Assembly: GCA_029718625.1 (NCBI GenBank)
Contig: CM056391.1
Span: 26,328,281 to 26,392,280 of the forward strand
Length of the DNA: 64,000 nt
Source: Synaphobranchus kaupii
Taxonomy: Eukaryota; Chordata; Actinopteri; Anguilliformes; Synaphobranchidae
Direction: 5' to 3'
Both the position numbers and the translations under genes were made by a program. Numbering within the stretch: the first letter of the stretch is position 1; each line of letters starts with the position of its first letter. Under the pieces are notes generated by a model. The model had not been told where the DNA came from and made no database searches. It was given only the letters and a program-made list of their open reading frames with translations. This document shows positions 35,989 through 47,225 of this stretch, in pieces.

Positions 35989-36354
35989 CTAACTGTGCCT
36001 CGAACGGAGAGAGGCCAGTGGAAGGGTGTTATGTGCATATTCCGCCCAGGCGAGATGCCGACTCCACGAAGTGGGGTTGGTAGTGGCCAGGCACCGCAGA
36101 GTGTTCTCCAACATTTGGTTAGTTCCCTCAGTCTGTCCGTTAGTCTCCGGGTGGAACCCAGAGGACAAACTGACCAACGCTCCTAATTGGGTGCAAAAAG
36201 AGCGCCAAAACCGAGCAGCAAATTGGGGACCTCGATCTGACACTACATCCTGGGGGAGACCGTGCACCCTAAATACATGATCTACCATCAGCTGAGCGGT
36301 CTCCGGTCTTAGGCAGAGCGATAAAATGTGCCGCCTTTGAAAACCTGTCCACAA
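35989..36354 (-). pseudogene. chromovirus integrase catalytic core, second half
   Basis: It contains [13 protein letters not shown] and [13 protein letters not shown], which carry the second D and the E of the DDE triad; they are separated by the expected 35 residues. The usual R after the catalytic E (TER) is G here. The frame differs from both neighbours, so at least two indels interrupt the integrase. Confidence 0.92.
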
Positions 36355-36991
36355 CCACTAGGATCACCATGTTGCCTTGTGAAGCAGGCAACCCGGTAAT
36401 AAAATCCAGTGCAATGTGGCTCCACGGGCGGCTAGGGATGGGTAGAGGGCGTAACAGACCCGAGGGTGGGCGTTGAGAACCCTTGTTACGGGCGCAGACC
36501 ACACAAGCAGCAACAAATTCCCGTACGTCCCTCTCCATATTAGGCCACCAAAACCGTCTGGACAGGAAATCCCTGGTCCTATGAGCGCCTGGATGAGCCA
36601 CCAGCTGGGAAGAATGACCCCATTGCAATACCTTAGATCTTAAATTATTAGGTACGGACAGACAGTGCGGCGGGCCCCCACCTGGACCTGGGTCATGACA
36701 CAGTGCTTTCTGAACCGCCACCTCAACCTCCCACAACACTGGGGCCAAGATCTGCTTAGTGGGAACAATGGGCTCCAGAGTAGTGTCCCTGTCAGACCGG
36801 TCGTAAATGCGCGAGAGGGCGTCCGGTTTAACATTCTTAGAACCGGGCCGATAAGTCAAGAGGAAATTAAAACGTGTGAAAAACAGCGCCCAACGGGCCT
36901 GCCGCGAATTACGTCTCCTAGCTTGTTGGACATACTCCAATTTTTGTGGTCGGTCCACACTGTAAAAGGATGCTCGGCACCCTCCAACCAA
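36269..36991 (-). pseudogene. chromovirus RNase H end, integrase zinc domain and first half of core
   Basis: The order in this frame is the end of RNase H/connection ([20 protein letters not shown]), then an HHCC zinc-binding domain (HPGAHRTRDFLSRRFWWP followed by CVVCARNKG), then the start of the catalytic core with the first catalytic aspartate (HIALDFITGLP) and [17 protein letters not shown]. The frame is lost near 36290 and resumes in another frame (35989-36354). The 5' junction with RNase H is also a frameshift, near 36940. Confidence 0.92.
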
Positions 36992-37131
36992 TGACGCCGC
37001 TCTTCAAGAGCCAGCTTCACAGCCAACAGCTCCCGATCCCCTACGTCATCATTTCTCTCGGCAGATGTCAAAGCACGAGAGAAATAAGCGCACGGATGCA
37101 TTTTCCGATCTAAGGGTGAATGATGGGACAA
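36856..37131 (-). pseudogene. chromovirus RNase H domain
   Basis: It has [26 protein letters not shown] and the conserved TDHKN motif of Ty3/gypsy RNase H, which removes the RNA strand during reverse transcription. The first codons ([12 protein letters not shown]) fit the RT-RNase H connection. The reading frame is broken just after TDHKN. Confidence 0.92.
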
Positions 37132-37195
37132 AATGGCACCTACCCCTAAGTCACTTCCACTTCTACCACAAACGGGAGGGAGGGATTGGGAGTAA

Positions 37196-37990
37196 CTAAA
37201 ATGGGTTCAGAGCTAAACCTCCTCTTAAGTTCATTAAAGGAAGCTTCGGCTTTAGGGTTCCACTGAAAACGTGAAACAGGTGAAAACGTTGCACCTGTTT
37301 TACCGATGATGGAGTGGGCCAGTTTAATACTGCCGAAACCTTCTCAGGATCCATACGGACCTTTCCTTCTGAAATAATGAACCCAAGAAAGGAAACAGTA
37401 TTAGCATGAAATGAACACTTCTCTGCCTTAACAAACAACCGTGCCTTCAAAAGAGCTGTCAAAACCTGCCTAACATGGGAAATATGAGTCGACAGATTAG
37501 GAGAGAAAATTTAAATATCATCCAGATAAACGAACAAAAATCTCTCCAGCATCTCTCAGAGCACGTCGTTCGCCAACGCCTGGAAGACAGAGGGGGCGCT
37601 AGTGAGCCCGAACGGCATCACCTGGTACTCCGCTGTGAGTATTAAAAGCGGTCTTCCATTCATCGCCCTCACGCACACGCACCAAGTTATAAGCGTTGCG
37701 GAGGTCGAGTTTGGTGAAAATAGTTGCCCCTTGAAGACGCTCAAATGCGGAATTCATAAGGGGCAGTAGGTACCGGTTCTTTATAGTTATCTCACCAAGA
37801 CCACAATAGTCTATGCACGGCCTCAACCCTCCATCCTTTTTTTTAACAACAAAAAAAATCAGCGCCAGCCGGTGAAGTGGAAGGTCTAATAAAATTATTA
37901 GCTAAGGCCTCCTTAATATATTCCTTCATAGAAAAGCTCTCAGGAGCCGATAAGGAGTATAGGTGCCCTCTAGTGGGAACAGTGCCCGGG
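37196..37990 (-). pseudogene. chromovirus reverse transcriptase, frameshifted
   Basis: Several frames together cover RT. Upstream is [20 protein letters not shown] and [10 protein letters not shown] (37843-37990), then [19 protein letters not shown] and [11 protein letters not shown] (to 37599), then [13 protein letters not shown] (37556-37744). The catalytic YLDD is intact at 37517-37528 but is followed two codons later by a TAA (37511-37513). The thumb follows (KCSFHANTVSFLGFIIS, 37196-37462). A homopolymer run at about 37833-37858 marks one shift. The RT start is cut by the inserted hairpin-ended repeat at 37991. Confidence 0.92.
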
Positions 37991-38729
37991 TATTGGGATG
38001 GCAGGTATGCCATCCGCCAAGTTACGGCTTGGTGGGGCATGCCCCATACCTATACAGCACCGAGAGTTTGGCACTTTTCAGGGTTTCCTACAGAAGTAAC
38101 CACAATGACCATAGACTCTCAGCCCTTAAAAACATTAACTTCTGTATGTTCTGACCTCATGTAACCACACAGCATTCAGATACAACTTCACACATCCACA
38201 CAATAAAGCCCCAAACTTGGGTTATTTTGCCGTTTTTCTCCTTCCTCTTCCGCTTCTTCTTCTTCTTCTTCCCATTTTCCTGCCAAACTGCCTGCCTCCG
38301 TCGCAATGTTATCCAATGGGGAGAATTATTATTTGAGGGTATGGTCCGTATACCTGCTCATCAAGCTTATCGTCCAATAAAAACACTTCATACTAATGTT
38401 TTATAATGTTAATGTAGCTAATGGCTTCGTGCTTTCCAAGAAGCTATTGTGGCTTAGTGGTTAGAACTGCAATCTCTCACACAGTGGATTGTGGGTTCAA
38501 GCCCAGCAGGGCACATGTGTATTTTCCACAAAAACAATGTGCAACTGTTAAGTACTTTTCATTTCTTAGACTGTTATTATTTTCACATTGACACATTAAC
38601 GTATTTTTATTGCAAAGGCAAAAGAGGTTTCCAATATTAACTGTTCAATCTTTCACTTGTATTTCACTTGTACTATATCACACCCTCCCCAAACCGGACG
38701 CTAGCTCTTGTCTGGTTTGGGGAGGGTGT
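37991..38729 (-). mobile_element. hairpin-ended repeat, copy 2, inserted in the chromovirus
   Basis: Inverse copy of 17760-18468, starting TATTGGGATGG directly against RT sequence. Compared with copy 1 it has a CTT-rich microsatellite expansion near 38225-38275 and a better-preserved tRNA-like segment on the plus strand. It ends with the same hairpin (GGTTTGGGGAGGGTGT). Confidence 0.85.
38449..38517 (+). other. tRNA-like segment inside the hairpin-ended repeat
   Basis: GTGGCTTAGTGGTTAGAAC (A-box-like) and GGGTTCAAGCCCAGC (B-box) are spaced as in tRNA genes, but the acceptor stem does not pair well. It is a tRNA-derived repeat component. Confidence 0.6.
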
Positions 38730-38913
38730 TACGCTCTGCTCTTGTGGTCATGACTGACTGACTGTGGAAACCCCTTGCCTCGGCCAACATTTCTTTATTC
38801 ATTCATTTCTTCACTTCAGCTCTGTTCACTTTATCCTTTTCACACATAACACAAGGTCACCATAAAATTAACTACTAGGAAAATTAAGAATTTACGATAA
38901 TAGCCTACATTAA

Positions 38914-40216
38914 AGGGATAGTTCGGAATTTTGGACATAATGTCTCAATTACGACTTACCCATGATGTAGTTCATTGATGGAAACCATTTTCAGATAATT
39001 CCATGCTGTCCCTTCTTTTGGACATACACACATTGCTAATGCTAGCGCAACTCTGAGGTATCAAGTAGCATCCACTACCAAACGCACTTAAACACTCCAC
39101 AGTGCACCCAAAGCAAATAAAATATGACGACAGTCTATCGGGGTTATTTTCAGTGATTATACCATCATTTTTCATTTACTTTGTGCTCACCTAAATTCTC
39201 AGGGGAAGTACGGCGGTGGAGCTAGCTGTAGATTAGCCAGGGTATCTGCCTGTAGGCTATCTGCTGTACTCCACAGTTGCCGACACAATCCGTTTTGCCG
39301 TAAAGTTACATATTTGGTAGACAACAAGTCAGCTAAACACAAACATGCTACAGAATAACACAGCATATACAAGCAAGCACACTGGCTACTAATTTGCAGG
39401 AAATGTTTGACCACTTCCATGACTTCCCAATCGTGGCAACTAGCTAGCTAAATTGAATAGATAGATCACGCATGCAATCATTTATTAGTTACCTGCTCGT
39501 CAGTTGTTTTCGGTGCATGAAGAAAAACAGGTGATGGCACAGCAGTCTCCTTCAGTAGAGGGTGTCCCGACAGTCCTTTTTTGATTTTCACATAGTCATC
39601 CTCCGTGAAATGGTCACCACACACTTTTAACTTTTTTAGAGTCTCAATTGGTGACATCCATGCGAGCAGCAAGAAGCCACAGCTGTTTTATTTGTTGATC
39701 TTCCACTGGAAATCGGTGAAAACTTTGTGGTGCCAATTTTTTTTGCATGATTTGAACAACCTTGAAATACACACCGAAATACCATCTTACCTGAACGTTA
39801 GCTAACAATACTACGAGTCTAATTCTTTCACATGCGCGATATTGTTTTTGGCCGGCAGAGCTATAGGCTACTTTACGTTACCTACTAAACTAACACCGTA
39901 CTTCCACTGAGAATTTAGGTGAGCACAAAGTAAAAGATTCAACGATAGTTTGACTTGAAAAATTATGGTATAATCACTGAAAATAACCCCAATCGACTGT
40001 CGTCGTTTTTTATTTGCTTTGGGTGCACTGTGGAGTGTTTAAGTGCGTTTGGTAGTGGATGCTACTTGATACCTCAGAGTTGCGCGAGCATTAGCAATGT
40101 GTGTATGTCCAAAAGAAGGGACAGCATGGAATTATCTGAAAATGGTTTCCATCAATCAACTACATCATGGGTAAGTCGTAATTGAGACATTATGTCCAAA
40201 ATTCCGAACTATCCCT
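38914..40216. mobile_element. TTAA-flanked DNA transposon (Kolobok-like) with ~310-bp TIRs
   Basis: The element begins AGGGATAGTTCGGAATTTTG and ends with the inverse, with TTAA at 38910-38913 and 40217-40220. The inverted repeats run about 310 bp (38914 to ~39220; ~39895 to 40216) and are nearly identical apart from a ~25-bp block (AAGATTCAACGATAGTTTG region) present only in the right arm. A THAP-domain fragment lies inside. TTAA duplication plus THAP fits the Kolobok superfamily; P elements also have THAP but make 8-bp duplications. The near-identity of the arms suggests recent activity or arm homogenisation. A third, partial arm is at 20080-20250. Confidence 0.82.
39478..39672 (-). pseudogene. 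THAP domain fragment (transposase N-terminus)
   Basis: The minus strand encodes KVCGDHFTEDDYV followed by LLKETAVPSPVF. This is the second half of a THAP zinc finger: the C and H of the C2CH motif lie in VCGDHF, and the family's AVP signature follows. THAP domains bind transposon ends in P and Kolobok transposases. The first half (the CxxC and W) is not in the same frame, and the catalytic domain is absent, so the element is non-autonomous. The stretch could be one exon of an originally split gene. Confidence 0.8.
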
Positions 40217-41458
40217 TTAAGAATTGATGATAGCCTCTTTTAAGCGGCAAGCCTTTAAGAGATCGGATTTATAAACGGCCAATTCCCCAAACCTATTTGA
40301 TTCATGGTTAGTCACTTAAAAAAAATAAAATAGCCTTTGAATGTGGCTCTAGAATACGCTACTCTGCTGATAATGTAGCTTACTGCAAACTCTTTTAATT
40401 ATAATAATAATAATAATAAGAAGAAGAATCTCTGGTATGTACTTTCTTAGTAGTATCTACTGTTTTCTTTCTGGCTAAGATTCCTGGGAAATATGCGTTG
40501 TCCAATTAAGCTTGTTCGCCAACGTTACTTCCTGCTTCTCGTCAGGAAGCAGAAACAAGCTAGGCTACTACGAAGCGAATCAACATGCATTATATCCTAC
40601 ATTCATTGCACTACAGAAAACTAAACTAAACCTAGCTGTCCGGTACCAAAACATTTCCCGCAGGTAACGTTCTACACTACCGGAAAAAAAACTCTGCTGT
40701 GCAGAAACTCAGTAGCTCGCTCGCTAGCTCGTAGCCCACACATGGAAGGTTGGAGTTACGCATCCGGCAATCCAGTGTTGAATAGCCTAACTCTGCTGTG
40801 CTTATGAACTCACTAGCTCGTAGCCCACACATGGAAGGTTGGAGTTACGCATCCGGCAATCCAGTGTTGAATAGCCTAACGTTAAATGTATTTCATAGAA
40901 TACTAATAGCCCTATTTTAAAACTATTTCCATATTTTACTGATGCAAACTATTTAGGCTGTACTAGCTATTTAGGCCGTATGTCTTTCAGCTAGAATGTG
41001 TTTGCATCTACCCCATTGTGCATGCATGTCTCCATGTAGACTTGGTTCATTAATTTACATGCTTCTTCATGATCCATAGCTCAGGTGGTGCTGTTCATTG
41101 TATTTCATTACACATTAAATACTGCTCATCTACAAACTCTTTTAATGTAATTGTGTGCTGTCTGTAATAGGATAACTGTTCTCATTCTTGTCAATAGAGG
41201 GCGTTATGGTTAAGCGAATGTCTGCATACATTTCTTTGGAATGCATGTCTCTCTCCGTGTTTATCTTCATGCATTATTCATCATTAGTTAGCTATAAAAA
41301 ATAAGTGATATCAGATCAAAAACGTCTACAACATAAAAAAAGCCAAGTTACTCACGCATAGCCTACATAGCGCTGTCCATAAGTTCTTAATTCCAACTTC
41401 CAAAAACTAGGCCTGCCTTTAAAAGTCTTGATATCAAAATGTGGCCAAGTTACAACTA
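40217..41458. other. unassigned inserted DNA with a short tandem duplication
   Basis: Part of the 4.4-kb block that separates gag-protease from RT. No protein is recognised. 40691-40880 holds a near-exact tandem duplication. A short (AAT)n/(AAG)n run lies near 40400-40427. Confidence 0.5.
40691..40880. repeat. two-copy tandem duplication, ~99-bp period
   Basis: ACTCTGCTGTGC starts both copies (40691, 40790). CGTAGCCCACACATGGAAGG through GAATAGCCTAAC is identical between them. The first copy has extra GCTCGCTC units. Confidence 0.92.
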
Positions 41459-41772
41459 ACAATATTGCCTATCGTAGCACACACTAAATAAACTAGCTCT
41501 ATTCCAAAGCAATGCTATCCAAACTTTCCTAAATTATTTAATGCAACTTGGCCCTGTGTTTCTTCATCTTACCATCTCAAGAGAATGTGGTCAATGAAAC
41601 TGTATGTGCCACATCAAACTGCAAAATGAAAATAATTTATTGTGGAAATACTCTGATTCAGATGTGTTGCACTTAGAAATTAAACAGAAAAATGACTACA
41701 CTATAGGGCATGTTTGAACAATTGTCTGCATCCACTGCTTTGGGTCTATGAAAAGCACAGAATGAATAAAAT

Positions 41773-41815
<43 letters not shown>

Positions 41816-42403
41816 GTATTTATTGATTTATTTATTTGGATTTCTATCAAAACCTGTGTGGTCCTACAGAGCATAGATATCCTTGTGTTCACAAAATTCT
41901 GTTTGCAAATATCATAAATACTATTATGTTAAGAGAATTGGTACTATTACTTATTTGCCACCATCTGACCCACAAACATGTCTGGATACGTTTGTAAAAA
42001 TGCTTTATGTACGCTATTTTCTAGGTAAAAATATTACTCATTTTTATCTGCATTTATTTATTCATCACTCCTTTCTCTATTGTACATGATCTTTCTTCAT
42101 ATAAATGTCTGTTTGTGAATTGTAAAGAATTCTGTAGCAGCAGTTAACATTTTAAAACCTGTACATTTTCTAAAGTAAACTTGCCAACAAAGTATAACCA
42201 TATCCTTTCTTGAGTGTAATTATTCATCAACTGTTAAAAACATTCATTGAAATCATATGTTGTTCCATGAGGCACAATCTCTTCACATGCAAAGATGAAG
42301 AAACACAGGGCCAAGTTGCATTAAATAATTTAGGAAAGTTTGGATAGCATTGCTTTGGAATAGAGCTAGTTTATTTAGTGTGAGATACGATAGGCAATAT
42401 TGT
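41459..42403. mobile_element. non-autonomous element with ~112-bp inverted repeats
   Basis: 41459-41570 (ACAATATTGCCTATCGTAGC to TTTCTTCATCTT) is the inverse of 42292-42403, with only a few differences. The 720-bp interior is AT-rich, holds a (TTA)n microsatellite and no protein. No unambiguous target duplication was found. It sits directly next to the protease sequence of the chromovirus. Confidence 0.82.
41775..41815. repeat. (TTA)n microsatellite
   Basis: About 13 perfect TTA/ATT units inside the inverted-repeat element. Confidence 0.95.
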
Positions 42404-42411
42404 TGTAATAT

Positions 42412-42981
42412 TGTCACTGAAAGAACTGGACCCAGAACCGTGGCCACGCCCCCTCGACACGAGAGGCGCAGTTAGCTGACAGTGTGAAACACATTGAGGT
42501 CCCCATTGAAGAATAACAGCATCATTATTGCCCCAATCAATAAACGGGCTATGTCGAACCAGCCAGGAATGTCCTAAAACTAGAGGGTAGGCTGGAGAAT
42601 CGACTAAAAGAAACTGAATACGCTCCGAATGGCCTTTTAGTGAAACGCGCATGTTTAAGGAGCCAGAAATTTCTAGTTGCCCGTACCTAATAGGCGGCCG
42701 TCGAGAGACGTGACTAGTCGGGGCCGTACGAGGCGATGGATAGGAACCCTATGTTCTTTAGCCCATCTGGTATCCATAAAGCACTCAACTGCTCCGGAAT
42801 CGATAAAAGCGGTGACATTAGTCGATCGCTGATTCCAGAGCAGTTGAACATGCAAGAGCGTCCGAGGCACCGGATCATGATGTCTCGCTAAGAACCCCGG
42901 TTCCCCTAGCGAAACCCCCCTTTTCCCTGCAGCTTGGGACATTGTTCTATTAAATGCCCACTGCGCCTGCAGTAACGGCAC
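42412..42981 (-). pseudogene. chromovirus protease region
   Basis: Two frames. The first (42673-42981) has TAFIDSGAVECFMDTRWA, the D-[ST]-G active site of a retroviral-type aspartic protease, then VTSLDGRLLGTG. The second (42371-42652) continues with QFLLVDSPAYPLVLGHSWL, the usual C-terminal protease motif. They are offset by a frameshift near 42660. Retroelement sequence stops near 42412, where the inserted element begins. The protease would cut the Gag-Pol precursor in an intact element. Confidence 0.88.
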
Positions 42982-43529
42982 GACTCCACCCGAGGCCTAG
43001 ACCGCCTAGGTTCGCGCAGAGAAGCGCCGTCGACCTGCATAGACTCTTCCTGATTAATAGGGGTATGGGAGGGAGGGACAACTGAAAATGTTGCCGACGG
43101 AGAAGAGAAATAGCGGGTAGCCCGAACTCCTCTGTTACCTCTCTCTTTCTCTCGCTCCCGTTCCCTGATATGGTTATCGATGCGAATAGCTGTGGACACC
43201 AGGGCATCAAATGTAGCAGGCGGTTCGAGCACTGCCAGGGCATCTTTAATAGGGTCCGATAGCGCGTTAATAAAGAGCGAAATTAAAGGACCCTCAGACC
43301 ACCCTGTCTCTCCGGCTTGTGCTTGGAACCCGATGGAAAAACCTGCTACAGTGCCGGTACCCTGGCGGAGATGGGTTAGTCGAATGGCGGACTCTTGCCC
43401 AGAGACGTCATGATCAAACACTAGCTCCATCTCGTCCATCAGTTTCTCCGTATCGTTCATAATAAGGCTATTAGCCCGAATCAAGGGACTAGCCCAGTGA
43501 GTAGAATACCCATGACAGTCATGGATCAT
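42906..43529 (-). pseudogene. chromovirus Gag with CCHC zinc knuckle
   Basis: About 207 codons. The N-terminal half resembles the retrotransposon Gag core (FINALSDPIKDAL, then FDALVSTAIRIDNHIRERER). The C-terminal zinc knuckle is CRYCRRSGHLIEQC, which fits C-x2-C-x4-H-x4-C and would bind the genomic RNA. The start codon position is a guess: upstream sequence (above 43529) no longer looks like the element, so the N-terminus is truncated. The protease follows in another frame. Confidence 0.85.
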
Positions 43530-44791
43530 GCGATTACAATAAGAAACTGCTCATGCAAATGCGCTTTTTCATTTTCATTTACATTATGGCAGGTTGTGTC
43601 GTAGAGGGCGAGAGATTTTATGTGAAATGGATTTGCATTAACATTTTCAAATTGTCAGATAAAGTGCGTAGATTAACTTGCAAATGAAAACGCAAAGTGG
43701 CCTTTTGCATTTTCATTTGAATTATGTCATGGTTTTTGCGCACATCAATATTGTTATGTATGCAATCGCCGATTTGCATTTTCTTTTGAATTTTGGCGCG
43801 GTTATGCTTCCATACGTAACAATATCCGCCGTGCCTTGTCAAATGTTCCCCACTGGCTGCATACAGGCATCCGGGCTGAGCTAGGCTTGGCTAGTCTTGT
43901 TTCTTCAGTTTGGTGAGTTCAGCAGTCACCAAAATTAACTTTCTGAAATATTTTTTCAAAAGGACAGAATTATTCTTACTCATTAGCAAGGAGTTGAACC
44001 TTTCTTTGTTTTTACATGCACCAAATTAGTACACCAGTTCTATTAGTTTATAGGAGAAAAACAGTGTGGGATTTTTCTTTCTAAATGCATTCAGCAGAGT
44101 ACTTGCTGGATATTATCAAAAGGTCCCGGCACATAAAGCAATGGAAAATGAAATAGCACTGTTCAGTAAACCATTAAGGGCCAAACTGAGTGATGATACA
44201 GTGTTTTTCCTGTGGGCCAATGGCGAGTATCCCAAGCACCTCCATTTGTACAGGTGCTCGCCGCAAGCACATGCAGGGTCACTAGCCAAGTCTGAACTGG
44301 AGTGCACAGCATTAAGTGAGCCAGAGTTCCTTGGATTAGAACTACATTAACTCCTTCCAACAACACACCAGGTGCCCACAGGCTACCAGCTGTCGTAGGT
44401 AAGAAACGCATCTTTCCTCTGATGAGCACTGGCTCTTCATTTATACTATGTGGCCTGTAGGGTGGAAAACAGTCACTGGCTTGTGGATGAGTGCATTATG
44501 AAAGTGTCGATGCTTCAGCTTCAGTGTCCCGCTGTGTGGGCGTGGCCAGCACATTGGTGACTCGAGAAGCAAATTTAGGGAGTAAACAAAGAAAAATCAA
44601 GAGCAAGTTATGTTAAGAAGCAAAAACAAAAGGTTGTGGGGCCTGGGAAGGGTGTGACAACAAAACCAAACATATTAACCATTCAGGCCTTAGCCTATTC
44701 TTGTTACTGAAAGGACATGCTTGTTAGCGCAGGGCCCTTGTAAACACCCTCCACTAGTAAGTATGTATTGTTCATGCTTTTCTGGCTTATC
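43530..44791. other. unassigned noncoding DNA
   Basis: 43550-43800 has recurring TGCATTTTCATTT and GCAAATGAAAA words in both orientations, suggesting an old non-autonomous element, with no ends placed. No gene is recognised in the rest. Confidence 0.45.
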
Positions 44792-44799
44792 TCTTAGAA

Positions 44800-45095
44800 C
44801 AGGGGTGGGCAATTCCGGTCTTCGGGGGCCGGTGTGTGTGCAGGTTTTTGTTTCCACCAATTACCCTGGTTAAGTAAGCTAATTGGCTGTATACACCAAC
44901 ACTGGTTCGCTTGCAGATGAGATCACAGTAAAACGTTTCATATAAGGACACAAGAGCAGTCTTTGTCATTCATGCGCATATCAAGAAATGTAGCTAAAAA
45001 GTCAGATGGCATAGATTTTAGGGCTAATTAAGTAAATAAGGCCAAAGGTTGGCATGGAAACCAGAAACAGATACAGCACTCGTTGCCCGCCATTG
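44800..45095. mobile_element. hAT-type MITE (CAGGGGTGGGCAA family)
   Basis: The left end is CAGGGGTGGGCAATTCC; the right end is decayed (GTTGCCCGCCATTG). The flanking 8-mers TCTTAGAA (44792-44799) and TCGTAGAA (45096-45103) agree at 7 of 8 positions. The internal sequence aligns with the 309-bp copy at 51983-52291. No protein is encoded. Confidence 0.85.
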
Positions 45096-45103
45096 TCGTA
45101 GAA

Positions 45104-47225
45104 GCACATCAGGGTTTATTTGGCAAAGCCCCAACAATGCTTTCAGAACTGAGGAAATCAGACATAAAACAGTTGACATTTACTTGAACTTCACAACCCA
45201 TGAAGCTTGAGAAATCGCAATCATTATTTAAGCTATGTGCCACAAATTAATAGTGTATGGATTCCCTCCTCAGATTCATATGAGCCACTTTGAAGATAAA
45301 AAGAGGTGTATGGCAAAACCACTTTACGTATAATGTTGCTCTCGCAATGTGATCTGATATTCATTGCTTTAAAATGGACTTGTAATGCACATGTGTTACA
45401 TTGTTATTTTTTCATATTAACGTATGTTTGTATTTGAATAATCTCCATATATACCTGTACAGTAATCCATGGAACACATGCTGTAAGCCTCCAAATCCAT
45501 TATTCCAACAGTTACCGTCTGTTCCAGTCTGTAATTAGTCATATACCCGTACAGTGTCTCCATAGTCAGCGGGCATTGATAGTAAAATTAATGCAAATGT
45601 TCCACGATTGTTTTCTGAGACTTTGATCCAGGTATAGGCATAAGCAACCGATTCAGATGCATTCCTCTGACAGACTCTCACAAACAAGGCTCTCAGTAAT
45701 CTCCTGCATGATTTAGCACTTGGGACAATCCCGCAAAGTCAAATAATATGGGCCACTGCTCCTTAGACAAATGTTCCGCATTAGCATTTGAATGTGTATT
45801 GCGGTCTAATCTCTCTCTCTGCACTGGCATATTTTAATTTGAATATAAACCAATTTCCATCCTGCTTTTCAAATTAGTCGCTCAACATTTTGCAACCCCC
45901 TCATGCCCCCACACTCCACACTTAATATTTAATGGCAGGTATTTATGCCTTGTAAGTTTTCAAGGTTATATTTGAGCATTAAACTGCAGGTCTGCTCCAA
46001 CAAATGGGTATTACTTAAGATTATTAGGTTAGAAATGTACTTCCCACCTCAATGTATTCTTTTATATGAAAGGTGACATACTGTACAGCCACATTCTTTT
46101 CTTTTCATAAACCTATTCAAAATCATTTCACAGGGATTTTAGAAAGCTACCATGTTCCTGTATCTTTTATTAGCAGATAAGTCCCTGTGAATCAATTGGC
46201 CCACCACATCGCCGACTTAATAAAGAAAAAAAAACCCTTTATAGATAGCGGGTTTCATAGAATATAGTGGGAACACTCATATCTCAGTATGGATGATGTC
46301 AGTCTGTGGAGGTTAGCTGATCAGCATTGTGCTCAGTCAGAAATGTTAAAAATACTGGGAAACGGCACCATGAAGCATTATCACAAAGATAAGCATAAGA
46401 CCACCAGACAGGTAGCCGTCAGGAAAATAATTAATAATATCTGCTTACCTGCTTATCTCCCCTGAAGCAACATACACTTATAACTAAGCCCAAGTCAAAA
46501 TATTTGTCTTGCTAAATAAAAAAATAAAAAACGTGGAAATACTTTTCTTTCCATTGTCCCAAAACTAAGCCTCACAGAGTTACTTATAGGTCATGATGAT
46601 TGATTTAAAAATATCACTTGCATGCATGCAGTTACATTTGTTAGTACTATTGTGTTTTTCTGTTAATGTTATTTTGTGTGATAGCATAATGGTTTTGTAG
46701 CCAAAATTGGAAGGACTCTACCAAAACAAATTAATATACCAGATTAATATACCAGAGTACCAGAGGTCTTGGCTTCAGTGCCAGAGAAAATTAAACTGAA
46801 CTGTGCTCATCAATAGAGGCCGATCATGAGAAAAATAAATGTGTTTAATGTTGTGTAGGCATCCACAAACAGATGCTACTGTACTCACAATATATTTAAG
46901 TCTACCCAAAATAAATCTTTGATATGAATTCTCAACTTTTCCTACTGTTTTGGCAAAGGACAAATATACCATCGAAAACTGAGCACATGAACGACACAGA
47001 ATGAATCAAGCCTAAATTAATTCAACGGCGGAGTTATTTCCATCCATCACAGAAAAAAGGGTGCAATGCAGTCCTTTAGTTCATACAGGCGAGGTGCATA
47101 ATGTATATATGCAGGAAATTGGGCACCTGGCAGAGGGGTACGCTGAGTTCAAATGAAATTCCGAAATGTCCTGTATACACAGAATGGCGACATGGGAGCA
47201 GCTATACAGTATAAGCTTTAAAAAT
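45104..47225. other. unassigned noncoding DNA with a candidate conserved block
   Basis: No gene is recognised. 45560-45980 is free of recognised repeats and rich in homeodomain-type words (TTAATTTGAATA, CAAATTAGTC, TTAATATTTAATGG), which is typical of vertebrate conserved noncoding elements. Conservation cannot be judged here. Confidence 0.35.

Larger units (their letters stand above)
34361..43529 (-). mobile_element. degenerate Ty3/gypsy chromovirus, 5'-truncated and split by later insertions
   Basis: Minus-strand order is gag (CCHC), protease, [4.4 kb of inserted elements], reverse transcriptase, RNase H, integrase, chromodomain, polypurine tract, 3' LTR. This is the Ty3/gypsy order, and the terminal chromodomain marks a chromovirus. 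Several frameshifts and stops disable it. The 5' LTR and leader are absent: sequence upstream of gag (above 43529) is unrelated. The protease-RT linker and first RT residues are also missing, so the insertion at about 37990-42410 came with a deletion or the break predates it. Confidence 0.9.

Noticed and set aside
38914..40216. P-element assignment from the THAP domain
   Set aside because: P elements make 8-bp duplications; here both ends sit in TTAA, which fits Kolobok better.
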